Shown piece after piece: positions 9,774-19,575 of a DNA stretch of 64,000 nt. The translations under genes and the position numbers were made by a program. This DNA is from CAWFPR01 sp963817635 (GTDB taxonomy: Bacteria; Acidobacteriota; Vicinamibacteria; Vicinamibacterales; 2-12-FULL-66-21): NCBI GenBank assembly GCA_963817635.1, contig CAWFPR010000013.1:216345-280344 (forward strand), read 5' to 3'. The notes below the pieces were generated by a model that saw only the letters and a program-made list of their open reading frames with translations, did not search any database and had not been told where the DNA came from. Each line of letters opens with the position of its first letter. The stretch's first letter is position 1.

Positions 9774-10268
9774 ATGGCAGTGACCCCAATGGTGCAGGAG
9801 TTCCTGCGCCGCGCCAACGTCAGCTACTCCGTGCTGCCGCACCCGCCGGCCTACACCGCGCAGGAGGAAGCGGCCATTACTCACGTCCCGGGCCGCGACT
9901 GGGCCAAGGCGGTCATCTGTTTCGCCGACGGCGAACCGGTGATGGCGGTCGTTCCCGCGGACCTGGCCGTCGATTTGGGCCGGCTCCTGATGCTCACGGG
10001 CACCGAGACGGTTCGCCTGGCCAGCGAACACGAGCTCGAGTGGCTCTACCCGGATTGCGAACGCGGCGCCATGCCGCCGTTCGGGCCCCTGTACAAGCAG
10101 CGGGTGTTCGTCGATTCCGCCCTGGCGGAGGAAGAACACATCGTGTTCAATGCCGGCACCCATGGTGACGCGGTGTGCATGCGTTACGACGATTTCGCGA
10201 TGCTCACCAAACCCGTCGTGGGGCAGTTCGCGAAATCAGGCAAGATAGGACCGCCCCGGTCACGCTGA
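9774..10268 (+). CDS. YbaK/ProX-type aminoacyl-tRNA deacylase
   Basis: The 164-residue protein has the YbaK/prolyl-tRNA editing fold. It opens with VQEFLRRANVSYSVLPHPPAYTA, has the conserved lysine in GRDWAKAVIC, and continues with PCER/GAMPPFG-like and VFVDSAL motifs and the closing MRYDDFAMLT. Family members clear misacylated tRNA in trans. A strong ribosome binding site (GAGGAGGGCTCC) precedes the ATG. No obvious operon partner. Confidence 0.85.
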   Translation: MAVTPMVQEFLRRANVSYSVLPHPPAYTAQEEAAITHVPGRDWAKAVICFADGEPVMAVVPADLAVDLGRLLMLTGTETVRLASEHELEWLYPDCERGAMPPFGPLYKQRVFVDSALAEEEHIVFNAGTHGDAVCMRYDDFAMLTKPVVGQFAKSGKIGPPRSR

Positions 10269-10353
10269 ACGAGCCACGGCAAGGCACGAAGTCCGCGAAG
10301 GGCACAGGAACAGGAAGAAACGGTCGTTCTTCGTGCCTTTCGTGGTTCCTCGT
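10269..10353. repeat. Imperfect inverted repeat of the CACGAAGG type
   Basis: Arms at 10269-10291 and 10329-10353 pair with a few mismatches (CGAGCCACGGCAAGGCACGAAG against CTTCGTGCCTTTCGTGG). The element starts directly after the deacylase stop. It could act as a terminator or be a short dispersed palindrome. Confidence 0.6.
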
Positions 10354-10410
10354 GACTGCCGTCGCGGCCCCGTGCACCGCGCCAGCGGCTGTCGATCCCC
10401 CGCAATCACC

Positions 10411-10440
10411 TTGGCACACCCGCCCCTTCAAGCGTAGAAT
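10411..10440 (+). promoter_or_regulatory. Sigma70-type promoter of the M14 peptidase gene
   Basis: TTGGCA at 10411-10416 and TAGAAT at 10435-10440 are separated by 18 bases. They lie 38 bases upstream of the ATG at 10479. Confidence 0.6.
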
Positions 10441-10478
10441 CGCCATCTTCAACCCCACTCGATTCAAGGAGTTCCCGG

Positions 10479-13400
10479 ATGACACTCGAGCTCGCGTCCC
10501 GCCGCCGCCGGTGGGGACTGGCCGTCGGCGCGGCCCTGATGGCCGCCGCCACGACGATGCCGGCGCAGCAGATGGTGACGGAAACGCGCGACCCCGCCCA
10601 GCCACAGGACGAGGAATTCGCGCGGCTGGTCAAGGAGTGGACGCCCCAGGCCTACTTCATGAGCCCTCTCGTCGATCACCTGCCGAAGGTGAAAGGCGTA
10701 CCGACGCCGAAGGACGTGCTCGGCTACTACATCGGGGCGCCGCGAACGCTGACCTACTACTCCGACATCCTGAAGTACTACCGGGCGCTGGCGGCCGCCA
10801 CACCGCGCGTGCGCGTCGAGTCGATCGGGAAATCGGACGAGAATCGCGAGCTGGTGGTCGTGTGGGTGTCTTCCGACGAGAACATGAAGAACCTCCAGAA
10901 AAACCGCGACAATCTGGCGAAAATCGCCGATCCCCGCGGGCTTTCGCCAGAGCAAATCAAGCAGCTGATCGCGACCACCAAGCCGCACTATCACCTGATG
11001 GGGGGGCTGCACAGCGGCGAGACGGGGCCGTCGGAGATGCTGATGGAACTCGTCTATCGCCTGGCGACCGAGACGTCGCCCCTCATCACGCAGATCCGCA
11101 ACAACGTGATCGTGTCGGTCACGCCGGTGGCCGACGCGGACGGTCGGGACCGGAACGTCGACTGGTTCTACCGCGGGCTGGAAACCGCGGCGGCCGACGA
11201 ATCGGCCCGCGGTGCATCAGGAGGAGGCCGGGGCCGCGGCGCGGGAGGCGCGCAGGCGGCCGGCGAGGGCGGCGGCCGCGGACGCGGGGGCGCGGCAGTG
11301 CCCTACTGGGGCAAATACGTCTATCACGACAACAATCGCGACATCAACCTCTCGCAGGTCTCGATGCGCGCGCTCGTCGACTGGTATTTCACCGCCCATC
11401 CCCCCATCATGCATGACCTGCACGAGGCCCAGCCCCTGCTCTATACCTACAGCGGCGGTCCTCCGCAGAACCCGAACCTGGATCCGATCCTTTTTGCCGA
11501 ACTGCCGTTCTTCTCGAATTTCGAGCTGGCGCAGATGACCAAGTGGGGCATGCCGGGCGTCTACACGCACGCCTTCATGGACGGCTGGTCGCCGGGCTAT
11601 CTCGGGTCGGTTGCGTATAACCACAACGGCATGATGCGGATGTACGAAACGCAGTCCGGGCGCGATCTGCCTGAGCCGTCCACGTCGGATTCGACTCCCG
11701 CCGGCTCCGGCGCGTCGGCAACGACCAGCCAGCCCGCACCGGGTGCGGCGGGCCGCGGCGCCGGTGCGCCGCCGGCAGGCGCGGGACGCGGCCGCGCGAC
11801 AGGCTCGGGGCAGGCCGCCTCGACAGGCTCGGGGCAGGCCGCCTCGACAGGCTCGGCAGGCCGCCTCGACAGGCCGGGCAGGCGCTCGATGGGCAGGCCG
11901 TCGACAGGGGCGTGCCGCTGGCGCGGGTCGCGGTGGTCGCGGCGGGCGCGGTGCGGCTGCGGCGGCAGAAAACGACGACGCTCCGCAGGGCGCCGCGGCG
12001 GCCCGCGGCGGCGGGGCTGGCGCGGGGCGCGGCCGGGCCTCTGGTCCGCCCACGGGACGCGGCGGTGGCCAGCCGCGCGAGCGGTACCGCGGGATTCCGA
12101 TTCCGCCTGGCGCGGCGAATCAATTCACGCGCCGCGTGAACACGAACTACATGGAAACCGGTGTCCTGAGCGCGCTCCAGCTCACGTCGATGTTCCCGAA
12201 CCTGGTCGTCGAAAACTTCTACAAGAAGACCCAGAACTCGATTGACTCCGGCAAGGCCGATCCGCCATTCGGCTACGTCATCCCCGTGCAACGCGAGATG
12301 ACGCGTGTCGCCGAACTCGTCAACATCCTGCGGGCGCAGCAGATCGAAGTCGGACGGGCGAGCGCCGAGTTCACGGTGGGAGGCCAGACATACCCGGCCG
12401 GTTCCTACGTGATCAAGCGCGACCAGCCGTATGGCCGGCTCGCGAAGAACCTGCTCGAACGTCAGGATTACCCGGATCCCGAACTGCGCACGTACGACGA
12501 CAGCGGGTGGACCATGGGGATGGCGATGCAGGCCGAGGTGAAGGAAATCACCGCAAAGGCGATTCTGGACGTGCCGACGACCCTCGTGGACACCGTCGCG
12601 CTGAAGGGTACCGTGACCGGCGTCGGAACGGCGGGGCTGGCGGTCGCCCACCTCGGCTCGACCAACATGATCGCGCTTCGGTACCGCCTGAAAGGCGTGC
12701 CGATGAAGATCGTGGAAAAGTCCTTCACGGCCGAAGGTGTGGACTTCCCCGCGGGTTCGTTCGTCATCAGCGCGCCGGCGGATTTGTCGGCCGCGCGCGC
12801 GGCGGTCGAGGCGCTCGGGCTCACCGGCGTCGCCCTGTCGTCGACCCCGTCCGTGCCGATGCACGACGCTGACCCGCCCAGGGTCGCGATGTACTCGTCG
12901 TGGAGCGGGACCCAGGAAATCGGCTGGGTCCGGTACACGTTCGATCGGTTCGGGATTCCCTATGACTTGATCTACAAGGAACGCGTCCGGAAGGGGAACC
13001 TGCGCGCCGACTACGACGTGATCGTCATGCCGAACCAGTCCGCCACCCGGCAGGCGGTGTTCGCGCCGCCGGCCGCGCGTCCCGTGCCATACCAGAAGAG
13101 CGACAAGTACAAGTCCCTCGGCATGTACGGCGAGTCTCCCGACATCACCGGCGGCATGGGTGGGGAAGGGGTCGAGGCCTTCGCCAGGTTCCTCGACGCG
13201 GGCGGCACGCTGATCACGATGGGCGAGGCCTCGCGCTTCCCTGTGGAGTTCGGCTTCGCCCGGACGGTCGATGCCGATTCGACCTCGCGGGACTTCTACG
13301 CGCCGCGGCCGCTCGTCAACGCGGAGATTGTGCGACCGCAGGATCCCGTCTTCTACGGGTACCCGGACAAGACGATGCCGGTCAAGTATCTCGGCGGCCC

Positions 13401-13704
13401 GCTGCTGTCGGTGCCGGCCGGCGATCAGGAGTACGTGCTGGCGCGCTACGTCGGAGGTGACGCGGCGGTACTGAGCGGCCTGATGAAGGGGGCCGACGAA
13501 ATTCGCAACCGCCCGTTCGCGCTCGAACTGCCCGGCGGATACCTCGGCAAGGGGCGGCTCGTGATGTTCGCGAACAACCCGATCTACCGCTGGCAGAACC
13601 ACGGCGAGTTCAACATGGTGTTCAACGCGATGTTGAACTGGAATGACATGGGTGGCGCCGCCAGATCGACCACCAGCCCGACGTCTCAGGGCGGCGGTCG
13701 CTGA
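10479..13704 (+). CDS. Secreted M14-family zinc carboxypeptidase-like protein (frameshifted)
   Basis: Signal peptide (AVGAALMAAATTMPAQQ), then an M14 catalytic domain with the zinc motif GGLHSGETGPSEM and a later HDLHEAQP histidine. After about residue 420 come Gly/Arg/Ala-rich low-complexity linkers, encoded partly by a GC-rich tandem repeat. The frame changes inside this repeat, near 11850. The second frame then gives a 500-residue C-terminal half ending QNHGEFNMVFNAMLNW, with propeptide-like and GATase-like segments seen in large acidobacterial M14 proteins. Joined length is about 1,070 residues. A second low-complexity insert (RGAGGAQAAGEGGGRGRGG) lies within the catalytic domain itself. 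The frameshift is probably a repeat-induced sequencing error, though slippage in the repeat is possible. Confidence 0.82.
11798..11902 (+). repeat. Degenerate 24-bp tandem repeat inside the M14 gene
   Basis: Units of 24, 24, 22, 20 and 15 bases start with GACAGGCTCGGGGCAGGC or variants. Only the first two are identical. The unequal unit lengths change the reading frame, and the frame break of the gene falls in this block. Confidence 0.8.
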
Positions 13705-13725
13705 GCCGATTCCCGCCCGACGCAC

Positions 13726-13768
13726 AAAGAAAAGCCTCACGCGGTTGACCCGCGTGAGGCTTTTCTTT
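13726..13768. terminator. Bidirectional intrinsic terminator
   Basis: A perfect 19-bp stem (AAAGAAAAGCCTCACGCGG and its complement) with a 5-base loop has A-rich and T-rich flanks. It therefore works in both directions between the convergent M14 peptidase and citrate synthase genes. Confidence 0.9.
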
Positions 13769-13769
13769 T

Positions 13770-13833
13770 CCCTGAGCCCTGAGCCCTGAGCCCTGAGCCC
13801 TGAGCCCTGAGCCCGAGCCCTGAGCCCTGAGCC
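13770..13833 (-). repeat. Oriented GGGCTCA heptamer repeat, minus strand
   Basis: About nine CCCTGAG units on the plus strand (GGGCTCA on the minus strand) directly follow the citrate synthase stop codon. This is the longest array in the window. Confidence 0.9.
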
Positions 13834-15138
<1,305 letters not shown>

Positions 15139-15348
15139 GCAATCCTCCTCCAGCGGTCCTGCCCGCCGGATTGCTGTTGCCGCCGGAATTCCGTCGCCGT
15201 GAGGTACAAGAACGCCCGCAAAAAGCGGAACCCGCCGCAACATCCGTGCGGGATGCAAGATCCGGCACACCTCGTGGCACCGTACCCGGCCTGGCGTCTG
15301 GCGTCTTGCGGCTCGATGCCCCGCGCCGCTCGCCGGGCGCCGCGCGTG

Positions 15349-16086
15349 CTAGCGTGCCGCGTTCATCCGCTCGAAAATCTGGTCCAGCTCCTCGCGGGAG
15401 GCCCGGCTCGATTGCTGCGCGAATCCGTACGCGACCTCTCGCTCACCGCCCTGGATACGCGGCACGACCGCGTCGAGCAACTCGTCGATCGGCACCCCGA
15501 ACGTATGCAGGCCGGGACCTCCGAGGTCGGTATTCACCGCGGGCGGCGCGATTTCCACGACCTTCAGTGGCGTGCCGGCAAGCTGGTGCCGCAGCGACAG
15601 CGTGAACGAGTGCAGCGCCGCCTTCGTCGCGCTGTAAATCGGCGCGTTCGCCAGCGGCACGAACGCGAGACCCGATGTGACGTTGACGATGGCTGGATGG
15701 TCCTGGCGCAGCAGGTGGGGCACGAGGAGCGAGCACAGGTGGATCGGGGCCGCGAAGTTAATCGCGATTTCCTCGTCGGCGGCCGCCCATTCCCCGGGCC
15801 CGTCGAGCCGCGGGTAGCGCTGGATGCCCGCATTGTTCACCAGCACGTTCAACCCGGGAAACTCGCGCACGACCCACTCGGCCAGCCGCACCCGCTCGGC
15901 CGCCTGCGCCAGGTCGCACACGCGGGTGTGGAGACCCGGGTAAGCTGCCTGCGCGTCGCGAAGCCGGTCGTCTCGCCGGCCACAGATGATGACGGAGCTG
16001 CCCGCGGCGAGGAACCGCCGGGCCAGCCCGAGGCCGATCCCGGATGCCCCACCGGTGACAAGGACGACGTTGTCGCGAAGATCCAT
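15349..16086 (-). CDS. Short-chain dehydrogenase/reductase, DltE-like
   Basis: The 245-residue protein has the SDR Rossmann motif TGGASGIG, the NNAG motif and the catalytic YSATK (Tyr-x-x-x-Lys) with an upstream Ser in NVTSGLAF. The C-terminal ELDQIFERMN pattern matches the DltE/YciK-like subgroup. It should be a cytoplasmic NAD(P)-dependent oxidoreductase with unknown substrate. A -10-like hexamer lies six bases before the ATG on the minus strand. Confidence 0.87.
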   Translation of the reverse strand: MDLRDNVVLVTGGASGIGLGLARRFLAAGSSVIICGRRDDRLRDAQAAYPGLHTRVCDLAQAAERVRLAEWVVREFPGLNVLVNNAGIQRYPRLDGPGEWAAADEEIAINFAAPIHLCSLLVPHLLRQDHPAIVNVTSGLAFVPLANAPIYSATKAALHSFTLSLRHQLAGTPLKVVEIAPPAVNTDLGGPGLHTFGVPIDELLDAVVPRIQGGEREVAYGFAQQSSRASREELDQIFERMNAAR

Positions 16087-16092
16087 CAGGGT

Positions 16093-16098
16093 ATTCTA
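16093..16098 (-). promoter_or_regulatory. -10-like hexamer placed for a leaderless start
   Basis: On the minus strand TAGAAT ends six bases before the SDR start codon, and no ribosome binding site is visible. Transcription would begin at about the ATG. Confidence 0.4.
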
Positions 16099-16233
16099 CC
16101 GGCGAGCGGTGTAAGTGGTGGAAGTCCTGAGGGACCCGGACGCCATGGAAACGGGACGCGTGACCGAAGGCCGATCCGGTTCTCACTCACGTGAACGCAC
16201 CCTTCGGTCGTCGGTCGCCGTCCTCTATTCGAC

Positions 16234-16374
16234 CTACTCAGGCGAGACTGACGTCCGGCCGCAGTCCTCGCACCGCAGGTATACGACGGGCAGCGACTCG
16301 GCGTGGCCGATGATGCGTGCGCCCGGAAGGCCGCAGCGCGGGCAGACGACAGCCGAGGTGTTGCGTTTGGCCAT
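16234..16374 (-). CDS. Small zinc-ribbon protein
   Basis: A 46-residue reading frame encodes two CxxC pairs, VCPRCG near residue 11 and RCEDCG near residue 35, the pattern of a zinc ribbon. The ATG is preceded by GGAGGTCTTCCTGA, a good ribosome binding site. It is too short to name a family, and it has no similarity I recognise beyond the ribbon. DNA, RNA or protein binding is possible. Confidence 0.65.
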   Translation of the reverse strand: MAKRNTSAVVCPRCGLPGARIIGHAESLPVVYLRCEDCGRTSVSPE

Positions 16375-16475
16375 TCAGGAAGACCTCCATATGTTAGGAC
16401 TCGAACGATGCGCACCTGGTTCCCATCCCCATACGGTAGAGTCGTCCGGGCTGACGCGTAAGAGAGCAGCAGGGG

Positions 16476-17190
16476 ATGGCATGGTTTCCGGTGACGCGAC
16501 ATTCGGTGATCGAACGGCTGCGGCGCGGCCCGGATGACGCGCGCCGGGAAGCGTTCGGCGAACTGGTTACGGGCTACTGGAAGCCCGTCTACAAGCACCT
16601 TCGCCTGACCTGGCGCCTGGCTCATCAGGACGCCCAGGATCTGACGCAGGCCTTCTTCTCAGACGCGTTCCAGAAGGAATGGCTGTCCCGATACGAGCCG
16701 TCACAGGCACGGTTCCGGACCTTCGTGCGCGTCTGCGCGGACCGGTTCGTCATGAACTGGCAGCAGGCGGCCTCCCGCCTCAAACGCGGCGGAGGGACCG
16801 AGACCGTGCCGCTGGACTTCGCCGGAGCCGAGCGCGAGCTGGCCCTGGCCGCCCCCGCGCCTGCGTCCCCCGACGACCTGTTCCGCCAGGAGTTCGTTCG
16901 AGCCCTGTTCGAGCGCGCCGTGACCGCCGTCCGCGCCGAATACGCCGCCGCGGGACGGACGCTGCACCTGGCGGTGTTCGATCGGTACGACCTGGATCCG
17001 GCCGACGGCGTCTCCTACGCGCAACTTGGGTCCGATCTCGGCCTCACGACGGCGCAGGTGACCAACTACCTGGCCCAGGTGCGGCGCAGCTTCCGCGCAG
17101 CACGCGCTGGCGGCCCTCGAAGGGCTGACCGGCTCGCGCGAGGAATTCCGGCGCGAGGCGCGGGAGTTGTTCGGGCTGGAGGTGGAATGA
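16476..17190 (+). CDS. ECF-like RNA polymerase sigma factor (frameshift near its end)
   Basis: The protein starts TRHSVIERLRRGPDDARREAFGELV and has a sigma-70 region 2-like block (HQDAQDLTQAFFSDAF) and a region 4-like helix-turn-helix (YAQLGSDLGLTTAQVTNYLAQVRRSFR). As sequenced, the frame runs straight into the kinase. Removing one C near 17098 instead gives FREHALAALEGLTGSREEF and a stop at 17190 that overlaps the kinase ATG by four bases (ATGA). That is the normal arrangement of such sigma/kinase pairs, so the apparent fusion is considered a sequencing error. Confidence 0.78.
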
Positions 17191-18137
17191 CGTTCCTGTC
17201 GGACGCCGCCGTCGCGCGTCTCCAGTCCGCGGCCGGCTGGCCCGAATTCGCCACGGATCGCTACGTGGTCACTGCCGAAATCGGCCGCGGGGGGATGGGT
17301 GCCGTGTACCTGGCGCACGACGAGGCGCTCGACCGTGACGTGGCCATCAAGGTGTCGAGCGCGGTGGCAAGCGAGGCGCTGGAGGGCAGGCTCCGCGGCG
17401 AGGCGCGCATTCTCGCCCGGCTCGAACACCCCGGCATCGTGCCGGTGCACGACGTGGGGCGGCTCGTGGACGGACGGCTCTTCTACGTCATGAAGCAGGT
17501 GCGTGGCGTGACGCTTCGGGAGCACCTGCACGCCGCGCTCCCGCTCGGCGACCGGCTGCGAACCTTCGAGCGAATCTGCGAGGCGGTCGCTTTCGCGCAC
17601 GCGCACGGCATCATCCATCGAGACCTGACGCCCGACAACGTCATGGTCGGGGAATTCGGCGAGGTGCTGGTGCTCGACTGGGGACTTGCGCGTACGCCGG
17701 ACGGGGAGGAAGAGGAGGCCGGCTCGATACTCGGGACCCGCGGTTTCATGTCGCCGGAGCAGGCGGCCGGCGTGCCGGCGGCGGTGACGCCGCGTACGGA
17801 CGTCTACGGCCTGGGCGCGCTGCTCCACATGCTGGCGACGGGGAGTCCGCCTTTGACCGGCGAGGCCGCGCTCTTCGCGGGTGCTCCCGATCTCCCGCGG
17901 CCGGTGCGGGCCATCTGCGCGAAGGCGCTGTCTGCCGACCCGGCCGAGCGCTACGAGAGCGTCCGTGCGCTCGCCGACGACATCGCGCGCTACCGCGCCG
18001 GAGAATCCGTGGCGGCCCATCGCGACTCGCCCCTCGAGCGTGCCGCCCGGTTCGCTCGCACCTACCGCACGCCGATTCTTCTGGTCCTGGCCTACATGGT
18101 CATGCGGGCGCTCGTCGCCTGGCTGGCCGGGCGATGA
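17187..18137 (+). CDS. PknB-type Ser/Thr protein kinase
   Basis: The 316-residue protein has a glycine loop (IGRGGMGAVYLA), a VAIK lysine, the catalytic HRDLTPDN, a DWGLAR metal-binding motif and GFMSPEQ. The usual lysine of HRDLKPxN is replaced by Thr and DFG by DWG. DWG is common in bacterial kinases, while the Thr is unusual and may lower activity. A single C-terminal membrane span (TPILLVLAYMVMRALVAWL) follows, without an extracellular sensor domain. It is translationally coupled to the sigma factor, which is the probable target or partner. Confidence 0.88.
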   Translation: MTFLSDAAVARLQSAAGWPEFATDRYVVTAEIGRGGMGAVYLAHDEALDRDVAIKVSSAVASEALEGRLRGEARILARLEHPGIVPVHDVGRLVDGRLFYVMKQVRGVTLREHLHAALPLGDRLRTFERICEAVAFAHAHGIIHRDLTPDNVMVGEFGEVLVLDWGLARTPDGEEEEAGSILGTRGFMSPEQAAGVPAAVTPRTDVYGLGALLHMLATGSPPLTGEAALFAGAPDLPRPVRAICAKALSADPAERYESVRALADDIARYRAGESVAAHRDSPLERAARFARTYRTPILLVLAYMVMRALVAWLAGR

Positions 18138-18180
18138 CGCGGGGCTCAGGGGCTCAGGAGGCTCAGGGCTCAGGGGCTCA
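18138..18180 (+). repeat. Oriented GGGCTCA heptamer repeat
   Basis: Five degenerate GGGCTCA units (some with an extra G) begin right after the kinase stop codon, on the coding strand. Confidence 0.8.
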
Positions 18181-18271
18181 GCAGCGGGAAAACGAACGCG
18201 GCGGTTCGTGTAAGGGATAACCGAGACGAAACATTCGCCCGGCGCTTCGGCTCCGGGTCGAGGAGGGCGAC

Positions 18272-18640
18272 GTGAACAAGCCGGTGCTGGGCATGGTATT
18301 GGGCGGCGTACTCGGGATATTCGACGGATTGAGCGCACTGATTTCCGCTCCCGAAACCGCGCCGCTCATCGTGGGGATCGTAATCGGGTCCACGTTCAAG
18401 GGGCTCGTGGCAGGGCTGCTGATTGGCTGGTTTGCGCGAAGGGTGCAGTCGGTGGCCAGGGGCGTCGCATTCGGCGTGTTCATCGGGGCGCTTTTCGCAT
18501 TCCTGATCGCGGCGATGCCGAACCCGGATGGGTCCCACTACTACTGGCAGATCGTGCTGCCGGGAAGCATTCTGGGACTCGTGGTGGGATACGCAACACA
18601 GAAGTACGGCGCGCGGCCGCGCCAGACGGCGTCGGTCTAG
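18272..18640 (+). CDS. Hypothetical small membrane protein
   Basis: The 122-residue, four-span membrane protein starts with GTG after GAGGAGGGCGAC. It is rich in Gly and has paired spans (LGMVLGGVLGIFDGLSALI and GLVAGLLIGWFARR). I do not recognise a characterised family. It stands alone between the kinase and the palindromic element, whose first bases supply its TAG stop codon. Confidence 0.7.
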   Translation: MNKPVLGMVLGGVLGIFDGLSALISAPETAPLIVGIVIGSTFKGLVAGLLIGWFARRVQSVARGVAFGVFIGALFAFLIAAMPNPDGSHYYWQIVLPGSILGLVVGYATQKYGARPRQTASV

Positions 18641-18762
18641 CAGGATGGCTGAAAAAAGCATCCTGATGGTAAATGGCAGATGGAAAATGAAGAACACGGT
18701 TCTTTTTTCCATCTACCTTTTCCCATATTCCATCAGGCCGGCATTTTTCAGCGGCCTGCTAG
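18637..18762. mobile_element. 126-bp palindromic MITE-like element
   Basis: The ends are perfect inverted repeats, CTAGCAGG and CCTGCTAG. Inside them the two halves continue to pair imperfectly (CTGAAAAA against TTTTTCAG, CCTGATGG against CCATCAGG, GATGGAAAA against TTTTCCATC-like). The whole element can fold into one long hairpin. It is much more AT-rich than its surroundings and carries no gene. Both convergent neighbours end inside its termini, so it also provides stop codons and probably a terminator. Confidence 0.75.
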
Positions 18763-19440
18763 CTGGTCAAGCCGCAGGTCGAGCGCGTCGGGCAGGTCCG
18801 CAATCGAGCCGACGATGTGGGTGTGCGGCGCCGATTCGAGCCTCGTCCGATCGTGGGCGCCCGAGAGGACGCCGATATTCCACCGCACGCCTGCACGCTG
18901 CCCGGCCGCGAGATCGAGGATCGTGTCGCCCACGCTGGCGACGTGTTGCGGCGCCGTCACGCCCGTCATCCGCATCGCTTCGCGGATCAGGTGCGGCGCC
19001 GGACGTCCTTCGGGCACGTCGTCGCCGCAGACGATCGCGTCGACCACGCCGCGATCCCACCCGAGCGCCGCGACGAGCAGTCCTGTGATCGCGCGGTCGA
19101 AGCCCGTATTGAGGGCGACGCGGACATCCTGGCGGCGCAGCCACTCGAAGATCGTGGCCGCGCCCTCGATGCTCTCCACGGCCCGGTGTGCGAACCCCCG
19201 CGCGAGCTCGTCCTGAAACGTGGCGTACACCGCCGCGGCGGTGCGGTCGCGATCGACCCCCTCGGGAACGAACCGCCGCACGGCTTCACGCTTCGACGCG
19301 CCGCGTACCGCCGCGATGTCGGCGGCACTCGCGCGGATGCCGTGGCGATCGAGGGCCGCCGCAAAGGCGCGCGGCACCTCGCCGTTGTCGCGAACGGTGG
19401 TGCCGGCGAGATCGAAGACGACAAGGTGGACGGGACGCAT
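18748..19440 (-). CDS. HAD hydrolase, phosphonatase-like
   Basis: The 230-residue protein has HAD motif I as VVFDLAGTTVRDNG, an Nx(T/S) motif II region (ALNTGFDRAI), the conserved lysine replaced by Arg in PEGRPAPHLI, and motif IV VGDTILDLAAG. The DLAGTT signature points to the phosphonoacetaldehyde hydrolase-like subfamily. True phosphonatases carry a Schiff-base lysine in the cap that I cannot place here, so the substrate is open. The last four residues and stop lie in the palindromic element. Confidence 0.82.
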   Translation of the reverse strand: MRPVHLVVFDLAGTTVRDNGEVPRAFAAALDRHGIRASAADIAAVRGASKREAVRRFVPEGVDRDRTAAAVYATFQDELARGFAHRAVESIEGAATIFEWLRRQDVRVALNTGFDRAITGLLVAALGWDRGVVDAIVCGDDVPEGRPAPHLIREAMRMTGVTAPQHVASVGDTILDLAAGQRAGVRWNIGVLSGAHDRTRLESAPHTHIVGSIADLPDALDLRLDQLAGR

Positions 19441-19575
19441 TCAGGCAATTCTCGCCCCATCGAGGGGCGTGCGTCACCAGGATCGTGGCCGGCGACGGGC
19501 CGGCGGGCTGGGCGGCGTAAGAAATCGGCCGCTGGCGCATCTAACCGGGTAGTTACCCGTTCCTGGAGGTTTCAG

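Noticed and set aside
13770..13833. CRISPR array
   Set aside because: The repeats are continuous 7-base units without spacers. No cas genes are in the window.
16476..18137. Natural sigma factor-Ser/Thr kinase fusion
   Set aside because: A single extra C explains it, and the repaired frame yields a normal sigma terminus with an ATGA overlap.
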